A stretch of 64,000 bases of DNA from Marinactinospora thermotolerans DSM 45154. GTDB taxonomy: Bacteria > Actinomycetota > Actinomycetes > Streptosporangiales > Streptosporangiaceae. Positions 28,031 through 36,203 of the stretch are shown here, piece after piece (positions within the stretch are counted from its first letter, which is position 1; each line of letters opens with the position of its first letter). A program made the translations under genes and the position numbers. The notes beneath the pieces were generated by a model. The model did not search any database and was not told the origin of the DNA. It worked only from the letters and a program-made list of their open reading frames with translations. Location of the stretch: assembly GCF_900167435.1 (NCBI RefSeq), contig NZ_FUWS01000004.1, forward strand, positions 310,001 to 374,000, read 5' to 3'.

Positions 28031-29626
28031 TCAGGACTGTTCGGCCGTCGCCGGCTCGGACTCGTCCGCCGGCTCCGTTCGCGATCCGACGGTGGTCGCC
28101 AACGGCTTCTCCTTGATGAAGCACAGGATGACCGCGCTGAGCACCATCAGTGGCGCGATGTAGAGGAAGACCGGAGTGAGCGCCTCGTTGTAGGAGCTCA
28201 CGATGAACTCCTTCACGGGGGCGTCCATCGCGTTCACCGCGGCGGGGGTGAGCGAGTTCTGGTCGACCGCGCCGTGCGCGCCACCGACCGAAACCGCCTC
28301 CCCGTGCCCGCCGAGGAGGGAGGTCAGCCTGCTGGTGAAGAGCGCGCCCACCACCGCGGACCCCAGGGAGGCGCCGATCTCGCGGAAGAAGTTGTTGGCG
28401 GCGGTGGCGGTACCGACCTCGGAGGCGGGGAAGGCGTTCTGCACCACCAGGACCAGGATCTGCATCCCCATGCCGATGCCCGCGCCCACGACCGCCAGGT
28501 ACAGGCAGATGACCGGCAGCGAGGTGTCGACGGTCATCGTCGACATCAGCAGCAGACCGCCGGTCACGACGAGCATGCCGACGATCGGCAGCCACTTGTA
28601 CCGGCCGGTGGCGCTCACCAGGAAGCCGGAACCCGTGGAGGTGATGAGGACCGCGGCCATCATGGGCAGCATGAGGAAACCGGCGTTGGTCGCGTCCAGG
28701 CCCGACACCATCTGGAGGTAGGTCGGCAGGTAGCCGACCGCGCCGAACATGGCCAGCGCGATGAACAGGCCCGCGATGGTGGAGAGGTTGAAGTTGCGGT
28801 CGGCGAACAGGTGCAGCGGGATGATGGGCTCCGCCGCACGGCGCTCGACCAGGACGAAGGCCGCGCCGGCGACGACGAAGGCCACCCCCAGGCCGATGAT
28901 GACCGGGGAGTCCCACTCGTACTCCGTGCCTCCCCAGGAGGTGAAGAGGACGACCGAGGTCACCGCGATCGCCATGGTCACCAGGCCGGCGACGTCGAGG
29001 CGGGGACGCTCCTCGGGGGCGGGGGAGGGGCGCAGGAAGACCACGGCCGCCAAAACCGCGAGCGCGCCCAGGGGGATGTTGATCCAAAAGGCCCAGCGCC
29101 AGCCGATGCCCTCGGTGAACCAGCCTCCCAGGATCGGGCCGAGGACGGAGGAGACCGCGAACACCGATCCCATGACCCCCATGTAGCGGCCGCGCTCCCT
29201 GGCCGGGATGATGTCGGCGATGATCGCCTGGGACAGGATCATCAGTCCGCCGCCCCCCAGCCCCTGCACCGCGCGCCCGGCGATCAGGCCGGTCATGCCC
29301 GAGGCCGCCCCGCCGATGACCGAACCGGCGAGGAACAGCAGGAGGGAGAGGATGAAGAGGTTCTTGCGGCCGACGAGGTCACCGAGCTTGCCGTAGACCG
29401 GCATCGTGATCGTGGCCGCGAGGATGTAGGCGGTGGTGACCCACAGCATGTGGTTGACCCCGCCGAGCTCGCCGACGATGGTCGGCAGGGCCGTGCTCAG
29501 GATGGTCTGGTCCAGCGACCCTAGAAGCATGGCGACCATGAGGGCCGCGAAAACGGCGTAGATCGTACGCCGATCGGCCGGCTCCGCCGCCGGTCCGTCC
29601 TTGTGCACTGTCGTCGGAGCGCTCAC
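28031..29626 (-). CDS. DHA2-family MFS drug exporter
   Basis: A 531-residue, 14-helix exporter. Helix 1 has LLGSLDQTILSTALPTIVGEL, motif A is GKLGDLVGRKN, and motif C in helix 5 reads SSVLGPILGGWF. The chain is complete with a periplasmic loop before the last helix (VSVGGAHGAVDQNSL). Start GTG 29626 has GAAGGAAAC upstream. The TetR-family gene is divergent, the usual repressor arrangement for such pumps. Likely role is export of a toxic compound; the substrate cannot be read from sequence. Confidence 0.92.
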   Translation of the reverse strand: MSAPTTVHKDGPAAEPADRRTIYAVFAALMVAMLLGSLDQTILSTALPTIVGELGGVNHMLWVTTAYILAATITMPVYGKLGDLVGRKNLFILSLLLFLAGSVIGGAASGMTGLIAGRAVQGLGGGGLMILSQAIIADIIPARERGRYMGVMGSVFAVSSVLGPILGGWFTEGIGWRWAFWINIPLGALAVLAAVVFLRPSPAPEERPRLDVAGLVTMAIAVTSVVLFTSWGGTEYEWDSPVIIGLGVAFVVAGAAFVLVERRAAEPIIPLHLFADRNFNLSTIAGLFIALAMFGAVGYLPTYLQMVSGLDATNAGFLMLPMMAAVLITSTGSGFLVSATGRYKWLPIVGMLVVTGGLLLMSTMTVDTSLPVICLYLAVVGAGIGMGMQILVLVVQNAFPASEVGTATAANNFFREIGASLGSAVVGALFTSRLTSLLGGHGEAVSVGGAHGAVDQNSLTPAAVNAMDAPVKEFIVSSYNEALTPVFLYIAPLMVLSAVILCFIKEKPLATTVGSRTEPADESEPATAEQS

Positions 29627-29864
29627 GTTTCCTTCTCGCCGAGGTGGGGCGCCCGGTTCGCGGATCGCGTCGGGCGGATGGGGTGGACTGCGCGGCCCGC
29701 CGATGAGCATGTCCTCCACGCCCGATGTGGACGTCACGGGACCGAGGGCCCGTGGTGGGAGGGGGGAGATGGGCGGCGCGCGGCGGGGGATGGGTGCCGG
29801 GGTGCGGCGGGGGGCGGACCGGGAATCCGGAGACGCCCCTCCAGGCAACGACCCTAGCAGAAGC

Positions 29865-29900
29865 GGAGGATTCACCTCCACTTACGTTTAGACTGCTCGT
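29865..29900. promoter_or_regulatory. Candidate TetR operator and promoter region
   Basis: GGAGG-ATTCA-CCTCC at 29865-29879 is a short dyad, and TACG...CGTA flanks TTTAGACT at 29883-29901 just before the TetR ATG. Either could be the operator of the divergent pair. The TetR transcript may have almost no leader. Confidence 0.35.
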
Positions 29901-30563
29901 ATGAGCTCCGCTACACCGTCGTCGCCGGACTGCCGTCCGCTGCGCAGGGACGCCGAGGAGAACCGGCTGCGCATCCTGCGCTCCGCCCGCGAGGTGTTCG
30001 CCGAACGGGGGGTGGAGGTGAGTCTGGACGACATCGCGCGGCACGCCGGGGTCGGCGTCGGCACCGTCTACCGGCGCTTCTCGGGCAAGCGGGAGCTGAT
30101 CGAGACGCTGTTGCGGGAACAGGTCGAGGACCTCGCGGCGGTGGAGGCGCGCTCGCTGGCCTGCGAGGACCCCTGGGAGGGGTTCGTCCACTACGTCATG
30201 GGCATCAGCGAGCTCTTCGTCCGTGACCGCGGCCTGCGCGAGGTCACGTTGATGGGCACCTTCGGCGATATCACGGCGTCCGCCCGTGACCGCTTCCTTC
30301 CCACCATCAGCCGCATGATGGAACGGGCCCAGGAGAGCGGCCGGATGCGCCCCGACGTCACCCCGACCGACCTGCCGGTCATCGGGCTGATGCTCGGCAC
30401 CGCCGGAGAGTACGCCCACGCGCTCCGGCCCGACCTGTGGCGGCGCTACCTCCTGATCATCCTCGACGGCCTGCGTTCCCCCGTCCCCAGTCCGCTGCCC
30501 GAGCCGTTGAGCGGGCAGGAGGTGGACCGGCTCATCCACGCCGCCCGGCACCGCAAGGGCTGA
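29901..30563 (+). CDS. TetR family transcriptional regulator
   Basis: A 220-residue regulator with an N-terminal HTH: ILRSAREVFAERGVEVSLDDIARHAGVGVGTVYRRFSGKRELI spans about residues 26-68, the standard TetR layout, followed by a helical ligand-binding domain. It is divergent from the DHA2 exporter across about 275 bp and is probably its local repressor, released by a pump substrate. ATG 29901 is chosen; the basic tail ends HAARHRKG. Confidence 0.92.
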   Translation: MSSATPSSPDCRPLRRDAEENRLRILRSAREVFAERGVEVSLDDIARHAGVGVGTVYRRFSGKRELIETLLREQVEDLAAVEARSLACEDPWEGFVHYVMGISELFVRDRGLREVTLMGTFGDITASARDRFLPTISRMMERAQESGRMRPDVTPTDLPVIGLMLGTAGEYAHALRPDLWRRYLLIILDGLRSPVPSPLPEPLSGQEVDRLIHAARHRKG

Positions 30564-30982
30564 CCGCGCGCCCTCGCCGGTCCGCCCGCTGATGACCGGA
30601 CAGGCGGACGACCCGGGAGGGGCCCCTCCAGGAAGGGCGGCGCGCCGCGTCCGGGCTCCGTCCGGCCCGTTTCCCACGACGGTCCCGCGCGTTCTCCCGG
30701 TCACCGTTTCCGCGATCGCCGCGGAAGAGGGGGAAAACGTCCCGAAACAAGGGGACACCGCTCCTCCGTCCGACACCGCGCCCGAGGAGGAACCACGCGG
30801 CGGCGATCCCTTCTCCGGGATTTCGTCACAGTTCCGCCCGGCTCCGCCCACCCCGCCCGGTGCGGTGCGCACGGTCCACCACTTCCGCCTGATGGGGCGA
30901 TGACCCCGATTCCGACCTGCCATCTCCTCATCTGCGTCTTTTTCCGTGACCGAATGATTACGTTGGGCTATCGTTGCTGTTC
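30564..30982. other. Intergenic stretch, 419 bp
   Basis: No gene found. The last 40 bp are AT-richer (TGATTACGTTGGGCTATCG) and probably hold the promoter of the acetyltransferase gene. Confidence 0.4.
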
Positions 30983-31573
30983 GTGAACAACGAAACCGAC
31001 GTGCTGCGCGTGGGGCACGCCGTGCTGCTGCGCGAACTCCGTCCCACCGACCTCACCCCCCTCGTCCACATCTGGAGCGACCCCGATGTGATGCGCAACG
31101 TCTACGAGCAGGCGTGGACGCCGCAGGAGTGCGCCGACATGCTCGCCAGGGCCAGGCGCGAGGCGGCCGAACGTCCGCGCAGGGTCTACCGGATGGGGAT
31201 CGTGCGCCGGCAGGACGACACCCTGGTCGGGACCATCACCGTCGAGCTGGAACGCTACTCCGGCGCCTACGTGCGCGCCGCCGCCATCGCGCCCTCGGCC
31301 CGCAGGCAGCGCCTGGGCCTGGAGGCGTTCCACCTGGTCTCGTGCCTGGTCTTCGAGGATCTCGGGTTGCACCGGCTCTGGTGCGCCTGTCTCACCGACA
31401 ACCTCCCCGCCCAAAAAGGCGTGCTGCGTTACGGGGCGCGTCGCGAGGGCACGATCCGCGAGTTCGTGAACCTGGACGGAACCTGGCGCGACGCCGAGAT
31501 CTTCGGCCTGCTCGACCACGAGTGGCGCACCCGCCAGGACGAGGACGCGGGCCTCCTCGCCACCCCGGCCTAG
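30983..31573 (+). CDS. GNAT family N-acetyltransferase (RimJ/RimL type)
   Basis: A 196-residue acetyl-CoA-dependent transferase. The N-terminal strand VLLRELRPTDLTPLVHIWSDPDVM is typical of the RimJ/RimL branch. The acetyl-CoA loop appears as IAPSARRQRLGLEAF near residue 110, then HRLWCACLTDNLPAQKGVLRYGARREGTIREFV, which is the usual C-terminal pattern of this branch. Substrate may be a protein N-terminus or a small amine. GTG 30983 is chosen over a TTG three codons earlier; no ribosome binding site is evident, suggesting a leaderless start. Confidence 0.85.
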   Translation: MNNETDVLRVGHAVLLRELRPTDLTPLVHIWSDPDVMRNVYEQAWTPQECADMLARARREAAERPRRVYRMGIVRRQDDTLVGTITVELERYSGAYVRAAAIAPSARRQRLGLEAFHLVSCLVFEDLGLHRLWCACLTDNLPAQKGVLRYGARREGTIREFVNLDGTWRDAEIFGLLDHEWRTRQDEDAGLLATPA

Positions 31574-31605
31574 GACACCGGCGACCTCGGACACGGGACG
31601 GCGGC

Positions 31606-32502
31606 TCAGGGGACCAGGCGGACGACGCCGCCCGCCTCCAGCGCCGTCCACACGGCCCCGTCAGGCCCCACGGCGATCCCGTGGGGTTCCGAGGCGGGCC
31701 GTGGCAGCGCGTACCGGGTGATCTCGCCGTCGGGAGCAATGTGGCCGATCCGGCCCGCCCCCCACTCGCTGAACCAGCACCCCCCGTCGGAGGCGGCGGT
31801 GATGGCGTGCGGTCGGGCCGCGCGATCGGGCAGCGGGAACTCGCGGATGCGACCGTCGGGGTCGATCCGTCCCACCTGCCCGGCCGCGATCTCGACGAAC
31901 CACACGGCTCCGTCACCGCCGCGGGTGATGCCCACGGGACCGGCATCGGCGGTCGGCAACGGGTGCACCGTCACCGCTCCGTCGAGGCTGATGCGTCCCA
32001 GGGCGTTCGCCTGGTGCAGCGTGAACCACATCGCCCCGTCCGGGCCCTCGGTGATCGCCGAGGGGAAGGCCCTCTCGACGGGAAGCGGGAAGTCGACCGT
32101 CTCCCCCGCGGGGGAGATCCGGCCGATCCGGTCGACGTTGGGTTCGGTGAACCAGATGGCCCCGTCGGGGCCGGCCGCGATCCCGTAGGGACCGCTATCG
32201 GGCGTGGGCGTCTCGAACAGAAGCGCCGACCCGTCGGTCGCGATCCGGCCGATCCGGTGGTCGCGGAACCGGGTGAACCACAGCGCCCCGTCGGGGCCGG
32301 GGGTGATGACCGTCGGCCCGCAGCCGGGCGCGTCAAGGGAGTGGACGTCGATCCGGCCGTCCAGGGAGAGCCGCGCGATCTCCCCGGAGTTGACCAGGGT
32401 GAGCCACATGGCCCCGTCGGGGCCGGCCGTGATCCCGTAGGGGCCGGCCTCCGGGCCCGCGACCGCGAATTCGTGGAGGGAGGACGGGGGAATGGTGGGC
32501 AT
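31606..32502 (-). CDS. vgb: Virginiamycin B lyase (Vgb-like)
   Basis: A 298-residue seven-bladed beta-propeller, matching the usual 295-300 residue length. Blades repeat GPYGITAGPDGAMWLT, DGALWFTRFRDHRIGRI, DGAIWFTEPNVDRIGRI and so on. Known Vgb catalysis uses two His and a Glu near 229, 270 and 284 (staphylococcal numbering, recalled); equivalents here are H232 (RPHAI), H274 (EPHGI) and E289 (ALEAGG). The enzyme linearises streptogramin B antibiotics by beta-elimination. ATG 32502 has AAGGA upstream. Actinomycete homologues are often intrinsic, so resistance is plausible but not shown. Confidence 0.82.
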   Translation of the reverse strand: MPTIPPSSLHEFAVAGPEAGPYGITAGPDGAMWLTLVNSGEIARLSLDGRIDVHSLDAPGCGPTVITPGPDGALWFTRFRDHRIGRIATDGSALLFETPTPDSGPYGIAAGPDGAIWFTEPNVDRIGRISPAGETVDFPLPVERAFPSAITEGPDGAMWFTLHQANALGRISLDGAVTVHPLPTADAGPVGITRGGDGAVWFVEIAAGQVGRIDPDGRIREFPLPDRAARPHAITAASDGGCWFSEWGAGRIGHIAPDGEITRYALPRPASEPHGIAVGPDGAVWTALEAGGVVRLVP

Positions 32503-32628
32503 GTCGGTCCTTCGCATCGGCTGGTGGGGGGCAAGGGTCCGATCTCGCGGATCGGGGGAGGGGCGCAGGTGGACGGTCGGCCACGGGCGTCCACCCGTCT
32601 CCTCCCGTCTCCGCGCACGTACCGTTTC

Positions 32629-33546
32629 TCAGTCCCCTCCCGGGTATCCGCGCCGTCCTGCGCGGTGGGCGGCGTGGACGACGTCGAGGAGGATCGCGGC
32701 GAGCTCGGCCGGACGGGTCATGGGCACGTTGTGCCCCGAGTCGATCTCCACCAGCCGGCGTCCGGGGGCGGCGTCGACCACGGCCTGCACCTCAAAGCGC
32801 CGCTCGGCGTAGAACCCGGCGTCGGCGAGCACGATCGTCAGCGGCACCCGGATCCGCTCGTAGACGTCGACGCTGGGAAGGACGGAATCGTCCGGCGAGA
32901 TGTCGCTGACGACGGCGATCTCCTCGGTCGAGGGCCTGCGCCACCGGTTCCCGTCGTGACGGGCGAAGGAGCGCCGCGCGACCTCGCGGACCAGGTCCGG
33001 GCGCGCGCCGGCGTCCAAGGGGTCCTCCGGGGCCGTGCGGACCCTCCGCTCGACCTCGGCGCGCACTCCCTCGTCGTCGGTCACCAGGCCGTAGCCGAAG
33101 GTGGCGCGCAGCCGTCGCGCGGATTCGGGGGTGCGCCACACCGCGTGGGCGGCCGCCGATGTCACGCGGTCGTCCAGCACCACTCCGTCGACCACGCACA
33201 GCGCGGCGGGCTCGACCAGTCCGCTCGCGGTCACCGCCGTCATCGCGTAGCCGCCCGTGGAGTGGCCGACGAGGACGGGCCGCTCCCACCCCAGCCGGGC
33301 GACGACGGCGGCGATATCCCGCCAGTACTGGTCGGGGGAGGTGGAGGCGGCCGTGCTCTGGCCGTGTCCGCGCAGGTCGAAGGCGACCGGATGGCAGTGC
33401 GCCACCAGGTGTGCCGCGGCGTCCCGCCAGGCCGCGGCGTTGTGCCCGCTGCCGTGGACGAGCAGGACCGGCGGCCCGTCGCCGCCGAAGTCCACTCCCG
33501 CCAGGACGCCGCCTTCGACGGCGACCTCGAACTCCCGTGTGCTCAC
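32629..33546 (-). CDS. Alpha/beta hydrolase
   Basis: A 305-residue hydrolase. Oxyanion motif VLLVHGSGHNAAAW near residue 30, FDLRGHGQS, nucleophile elbow VLVGHSTGGYA, and catalytic His in IDSGHNVPMTRP. The layout is that of epoxide-hydrolase or esterase-type single-domain members with a small lid. GTG 33546 begins STREFEVAVEGG; a GTG nine bases upstream is equally possible. Located between vgb and a peptidase gene, same direction, with separate gaps of about 90-130 bp. Confidence 0.85.
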   Translation of the reverse strand: MSTREFEVAVEGGVLAGVDFGGDGPPVLLVHGSGHNAAAWRDAAAHLVAHCHPVAFDLRGHGQSTAASTSPDQYWRDIAAVVARLGWERPVLVGHSTGGYAMTAVTASGLVEPAALCVVDGVVLDDRVTSAAAHAVWRTPESARRLRATFGYGLVTDDEGVRAEVERRVRTAPEDPLDAGARPDLVREVARRSFARHDGNRWRRPSTEEIAVVSDISPDDSVLPSVDVYERIRVPLTIVLADAGFYAERRFEVQAVVDAAPGRRLVEIDSGHNVPMTRPAELAAILLDVVHAAHRAGRRGYPGGD

Positions 33547-33636
33547 TGGTGACACTGTGGCCCATGGGTCTCGTGAGCACAACGGATTTTCGGCGCCGTG
33601 GCCCGCTGCGGCGCCGCCCCCGCCCGGCGCGAGCGC

Positions 33637-34929
33637 TCAGACCCGGCCGTGGACCATGGCCATCAACCGGTCCAGGACCGCGCCGCCGCTGACCCGCAGG
33701 CCGTCGTGCTCGTACTCGTTGGTGACCCAGGCGCGCAGGCCGTTGACGGTGCGGGCGGTCTCCAGGGACAGGTCACGGTCGACGTACATGTCGTCGTGGT
33801 AGACGGCGGCGGCGACCGGCACCTCGTTGGCGCGCAACCGGGCCGGGTCGTAGAGCCGCGGCCAGGTCTCACGGGCGGCGATGAGCTCGGCGGCCTCGCG
33901 CAGGGGACGCAGGACGGGGTCGGCCTCGAACATCCACGGGTAGATCATCTCCCCGGTGAACAGCACCGGTTCGCCCTGCGCCAGGGCCGTGTCGGCGTCG
34001 AAGCGCGGGAACTCCGCCCGGATCCGCTGCGCCGACCAGGCCGTGGCACCGTGGCCCTGCGCGTAGCACGGCTCGTGCAGGAGCGCGTACAGGGGCGTCG
34101 CGGCGAACGACAGGTGGGCCTCGGCCTGGGCGAGGAAGCCGTCCGAGGGACGGGACGTGCCGTCGGCGGAGGCGTCCTCGATCAGGTAGTGCAGCGCGTG
34201 GCTGCCCGAGCCGCTGCCCAGCATCCGCCCCAGGGCCTGGAGCGCCTCCACCGTGAACCTCGCGCCGTTCGGCAGCCGGACGTCGTGGTCGCGCAGGTGG
34301 GCCGCCAGCTCCCGGACACGTTCGACGTCGTGGGGGTAGCGGCGGTAGTGCGCGTCGTTCTTCTCCTCGACGCGGCGGTAGGTGGCGCGGTAGACGTCGT
34401 CGGGGGTGGCGGACAGGCCCGGAAGCCCGCCGGTGATGAACACCTCACGCAGTCCCTCGGGGGCGAAGGACAGGTAGGTCACCGCGCAGAACCCGCCGAA
34501 GCTCTGCCCCAGCACGCTCCACGGGGCGTCGCCGATCAGCTCCCGGCGGATGAGCTCGGCGTCGAGCACGATCGAGTCCGCGCGAAAGTGCGCCAGGTAG
34601 GCCGCCTGGTCCCGAGGGTCGGCGAAGCGGGCGAGCGTGGCGCGGTTGGCCGGTGTGGAGCGACCGGTTCCCCGCTGGTCCAGCAGCAGGACCCGGTAGT
34701 CGCGCAGGGCCCGGTCCAGCCAGTCCTGGCGGCCGATGGGGCGGGGCGAGCCGATCCCCGGACCACCCTGGAAGTACAGCAGCCACGGCAGGTCGTCCTC
34801 GGCCCGCTCCGCCGCGACGACCTCCCGGGCGTAGAGCTCGATCCGCTCGCCGTCGGGTGCCCCGTGGTCGAGGGGGACGGAGAAGACGTGGTCGGTCAGG
34901 ACGGTGCCGGGTTGGCGGTAGGTGCTCAT
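33637..34929 (-). CDS. Prolyl aminopeptidase-like S33 family peptidase
   Basis: A 430-residue alpha/beta hydrolase of peptidase family S33. YFQGGPGIGS is the proline iminopeptidase-type HGGPG variant, LLLDQRGTGRST follows, and the nucleophile elbow is GQSFGGFCAVTY. The long helical cap and the C-terminal VYHDDMYVDRDLS match bacterial prolyl aminopeptidases, with a His expected near the C-terminus (EYEHDGLR). It would release N-terminal proline from peptides. ATG 34929. Confidence 0.85.
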   Translation of the reverse strand: MSTYRQPGTVLTDHVFSVPLDHGAPDGERIELYAREVVAAERAEDDLPWLLYFQGGPGIGSPRPIGRQDWLDRALRDYRVLLLDQRGTGRSTPANRATLARFADPRDQAAYLAHFRADSIVLDAELIRRELIGDAPWSVLGQSFGGFCAVTYLSFAPEGLREVFITGGLPGLSATPDDVYRATYRRVEEKNDAHYRRYPHDVERVRELAAHLRDHDVRLPNGARFTVEALQALGRMLGSGSGSHALHYLIEDASADGTSRPSDGFLAQAEAHLSFAATPLYALLHEPCYAQGHGATAWSAQRIRAEFPRFDADTALAQGEPVLFTGEMIYPWMFEADPVLRPLREAAELIAARETWPRLYDPARLRANEVPVAAAVYHDDMYVDRDLSLETARTVNGLRAWVTNEYEHDGLRVSGGAVLDRLMAMVHGRV

Positions 34930-34952
34930 GCGGCGACCGTACCGGGCCGGGA

Positions 34953-34976
34953 GGGGCGCCGCCGCGGCGGCGCCCC
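34953..34976 (-). terminator. 24-bp perfect palindrome after the AbgT/M20 operon
   Basis: A fully self-complementary GC-only hairpin starting 5 bp after the M20 stop and lying 24 bp before the next gene on the same strand. Probably ends the abgT-M20 transcript. Confidence 0.5.
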
Positions 34977-34981
34977 CAAGG

Positions 34982-36148
34982 TCAGCCGCGCGCGATCCGT
35001 TCCATCAAGCCGGCGACCAGCGCGACCTGGTGGGGGGTGCCGTCGATCCGGACGTGCTCGTCACGTGAGTGCGGTCCGGCGCCGACGGCGCCCAGCCCGT
35101 CCAGGACGGGCAGGCCCAGCGCCGACAGGAAGTTGGCGTCGCTGGCGCCGCCCACCGCGACCGCGTCCAGGGAGGAGCCCAGCCCCTCGGCGACCTCCCG
35201 GGCGAGCCCCAGCAGCTCCCGTGAGGCGGGGCCGGGGTTCATCGGAGGGCGGTTCCAGCCGCCGGTGATCTCGATCTTGACCCTGGGATCGGCGGCGACC
35301 AGCGCGGCCAGGCCCGCGTCGACGCGCGGCATCTCGGCGGGGTCTTGGACCCGCACGTCGACCTCGCAGGTGGCGCGGCCGGCGACGACGTTGCGGCCGG
35401 TCCCCCCGGCGATGACGCCGACGTTGACGGTGGTGCCGCGCTCGGGCGCGGCCAGGGCGGTGATCTCGGGAACGAGCAGGGCCAGCGCGTGGATGGCGCT
35501 CGCCCCCGCCTCGGGGTCGAGCCCGGCGTGGGCCTCGACCCCGTGCACGGTGACGTCGAACAGGCCCATGCCCTTGCGCCGGTCCTTGGCGGCGCCGTCC
35601 CGGCTCGGCTCCAGCACGAGCGTCGCCGCGGCGCCGGTGCCGGCGCGCTCGATGTGGGGGCGTGAGGCGGGGCTGCCGATCTCCTCGTCGCCGGTGAGCA
35701 GCAGGCGCACGGTGGGCCGGGGCAGGTCGAGTTCGCGCAGGGCGCGCAGTGCCCACACCCCTTGGACGATGCCGGCCTTCATGTCGAAGCAGCCGGGGCC
35801 GCTGAACCGCTCGCCGTCGACGGTGACCGGCCACCAGGCGAGGGTGCCACGCGGCCACACCGTGTCGTAGTGGCACAGCAGCACGACCTCGCGCGCCATG
35901 GTGCCGGGGTAGGCGACGTCGAGGACGTCGCCGAAGGCCCCACCGTCGTGGCGGACGCGCGTGGCGGGCACGCCGAGGCGTTCCCCCAGCCACGTCTCGA
36001 TGCCGTCGAGCCCCAGGTCCAGCAGTTCCTTGTCGTTGCTGGGGGTCTCCAGCTCCACCAGGCGACGCAGGTCGGCCAGGACGTCGGGCAGATCGCGACG
36101 GGCCAGGTCGGCGAGGGCGTTGAGGGGGGACGGCGCAGGGGCGTTCAC
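34982..36148 (-). CDS. M20 family metallopeptidase, carboxypeptidase G2-like
   Basis: A 388-residue dinuclear zinc amidohydrolase. Metal ligands are visible in LLCHYDTVWPRG (His, Asp), PGCFDMKAG (bridging Asp), TGDEEIGS (catalytic and ligand Glu) and the late HSRDEHV (His). A dimerisation domain with GVEAHAG sits in the middle. This arrangement fits carboxypeptidase G2/AbgB-like enzymes that cleave C-terminal glutamate or acylated amino acids. It follows the AbgT transporter gene after 55 bp, suggesting import and hydrolysis of p-aminobenzoyl-glutamate or a similar acyl-amino acid. Start GTG 36148, preceded by GAAGGTG. Confidence 0.88.
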   Translation of the reverse strand: MNAPAPSPLNALADLARRDLPDVLADLRRLVELETPSNDKELLDLGLDGIETWLGERLGVPATRVRHDGGAFGDVLDVAYPGTMAREVVLLCHYDTVWPRGTLAWWPVTVDGERFSGPGCFDMKAGIVQGVWALRALRELDLPRPTVRLLLTGDEEIGSPASRPHIERAGTGAAATLVLEPSRDGAAKDRRKGMGLFDVTVHGVEAHAGLDPEAGASAIHALALLVPEITALAAPERGTTVNVGVIAGGTGRNVVAGRATCEVDVRVQDPAEMPRVDAGLAALVAADPRVKIEITGGWNRPPMNPGPASRELLGLAREVAEGLGSSLDAVAVGGASDANFLSALGLPVLDGLGAVGAGPHSRDEHVRIDGTPHQVALVAGLMERIARG

Positions 36149-36203
36149 GTGACACCTTCTCGGAATCGTCGGGAGCCGGCCCGGGACCGGGCCGGCGTCG
36201 GGG

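Noticed and set aside
26379-29087. Minus-strand open frame of about 900 codons reaching from the exporter through the methyltransferase
   Set aside because: Only its last 153 codons (DUF5946) look like a protein; the rest is an out-of-frame shadow of the two known genes.
28000-29524. Plus-strand frame rich in Glu, Asp and His opposite the DHA2 exporter
   Set aside because: Composition mirrors the complementary membrane-protein codons; it is a shadow frame.
33591-33616. Palindromic CGGCGCCG pair forming a possible hairpin downstream of the S33 peptidase gene
   Set aside because: On the gene's strand it is followed by an A-run, not a T-run, and both arms are self-palindromic, so it is not convincing as a terminator.
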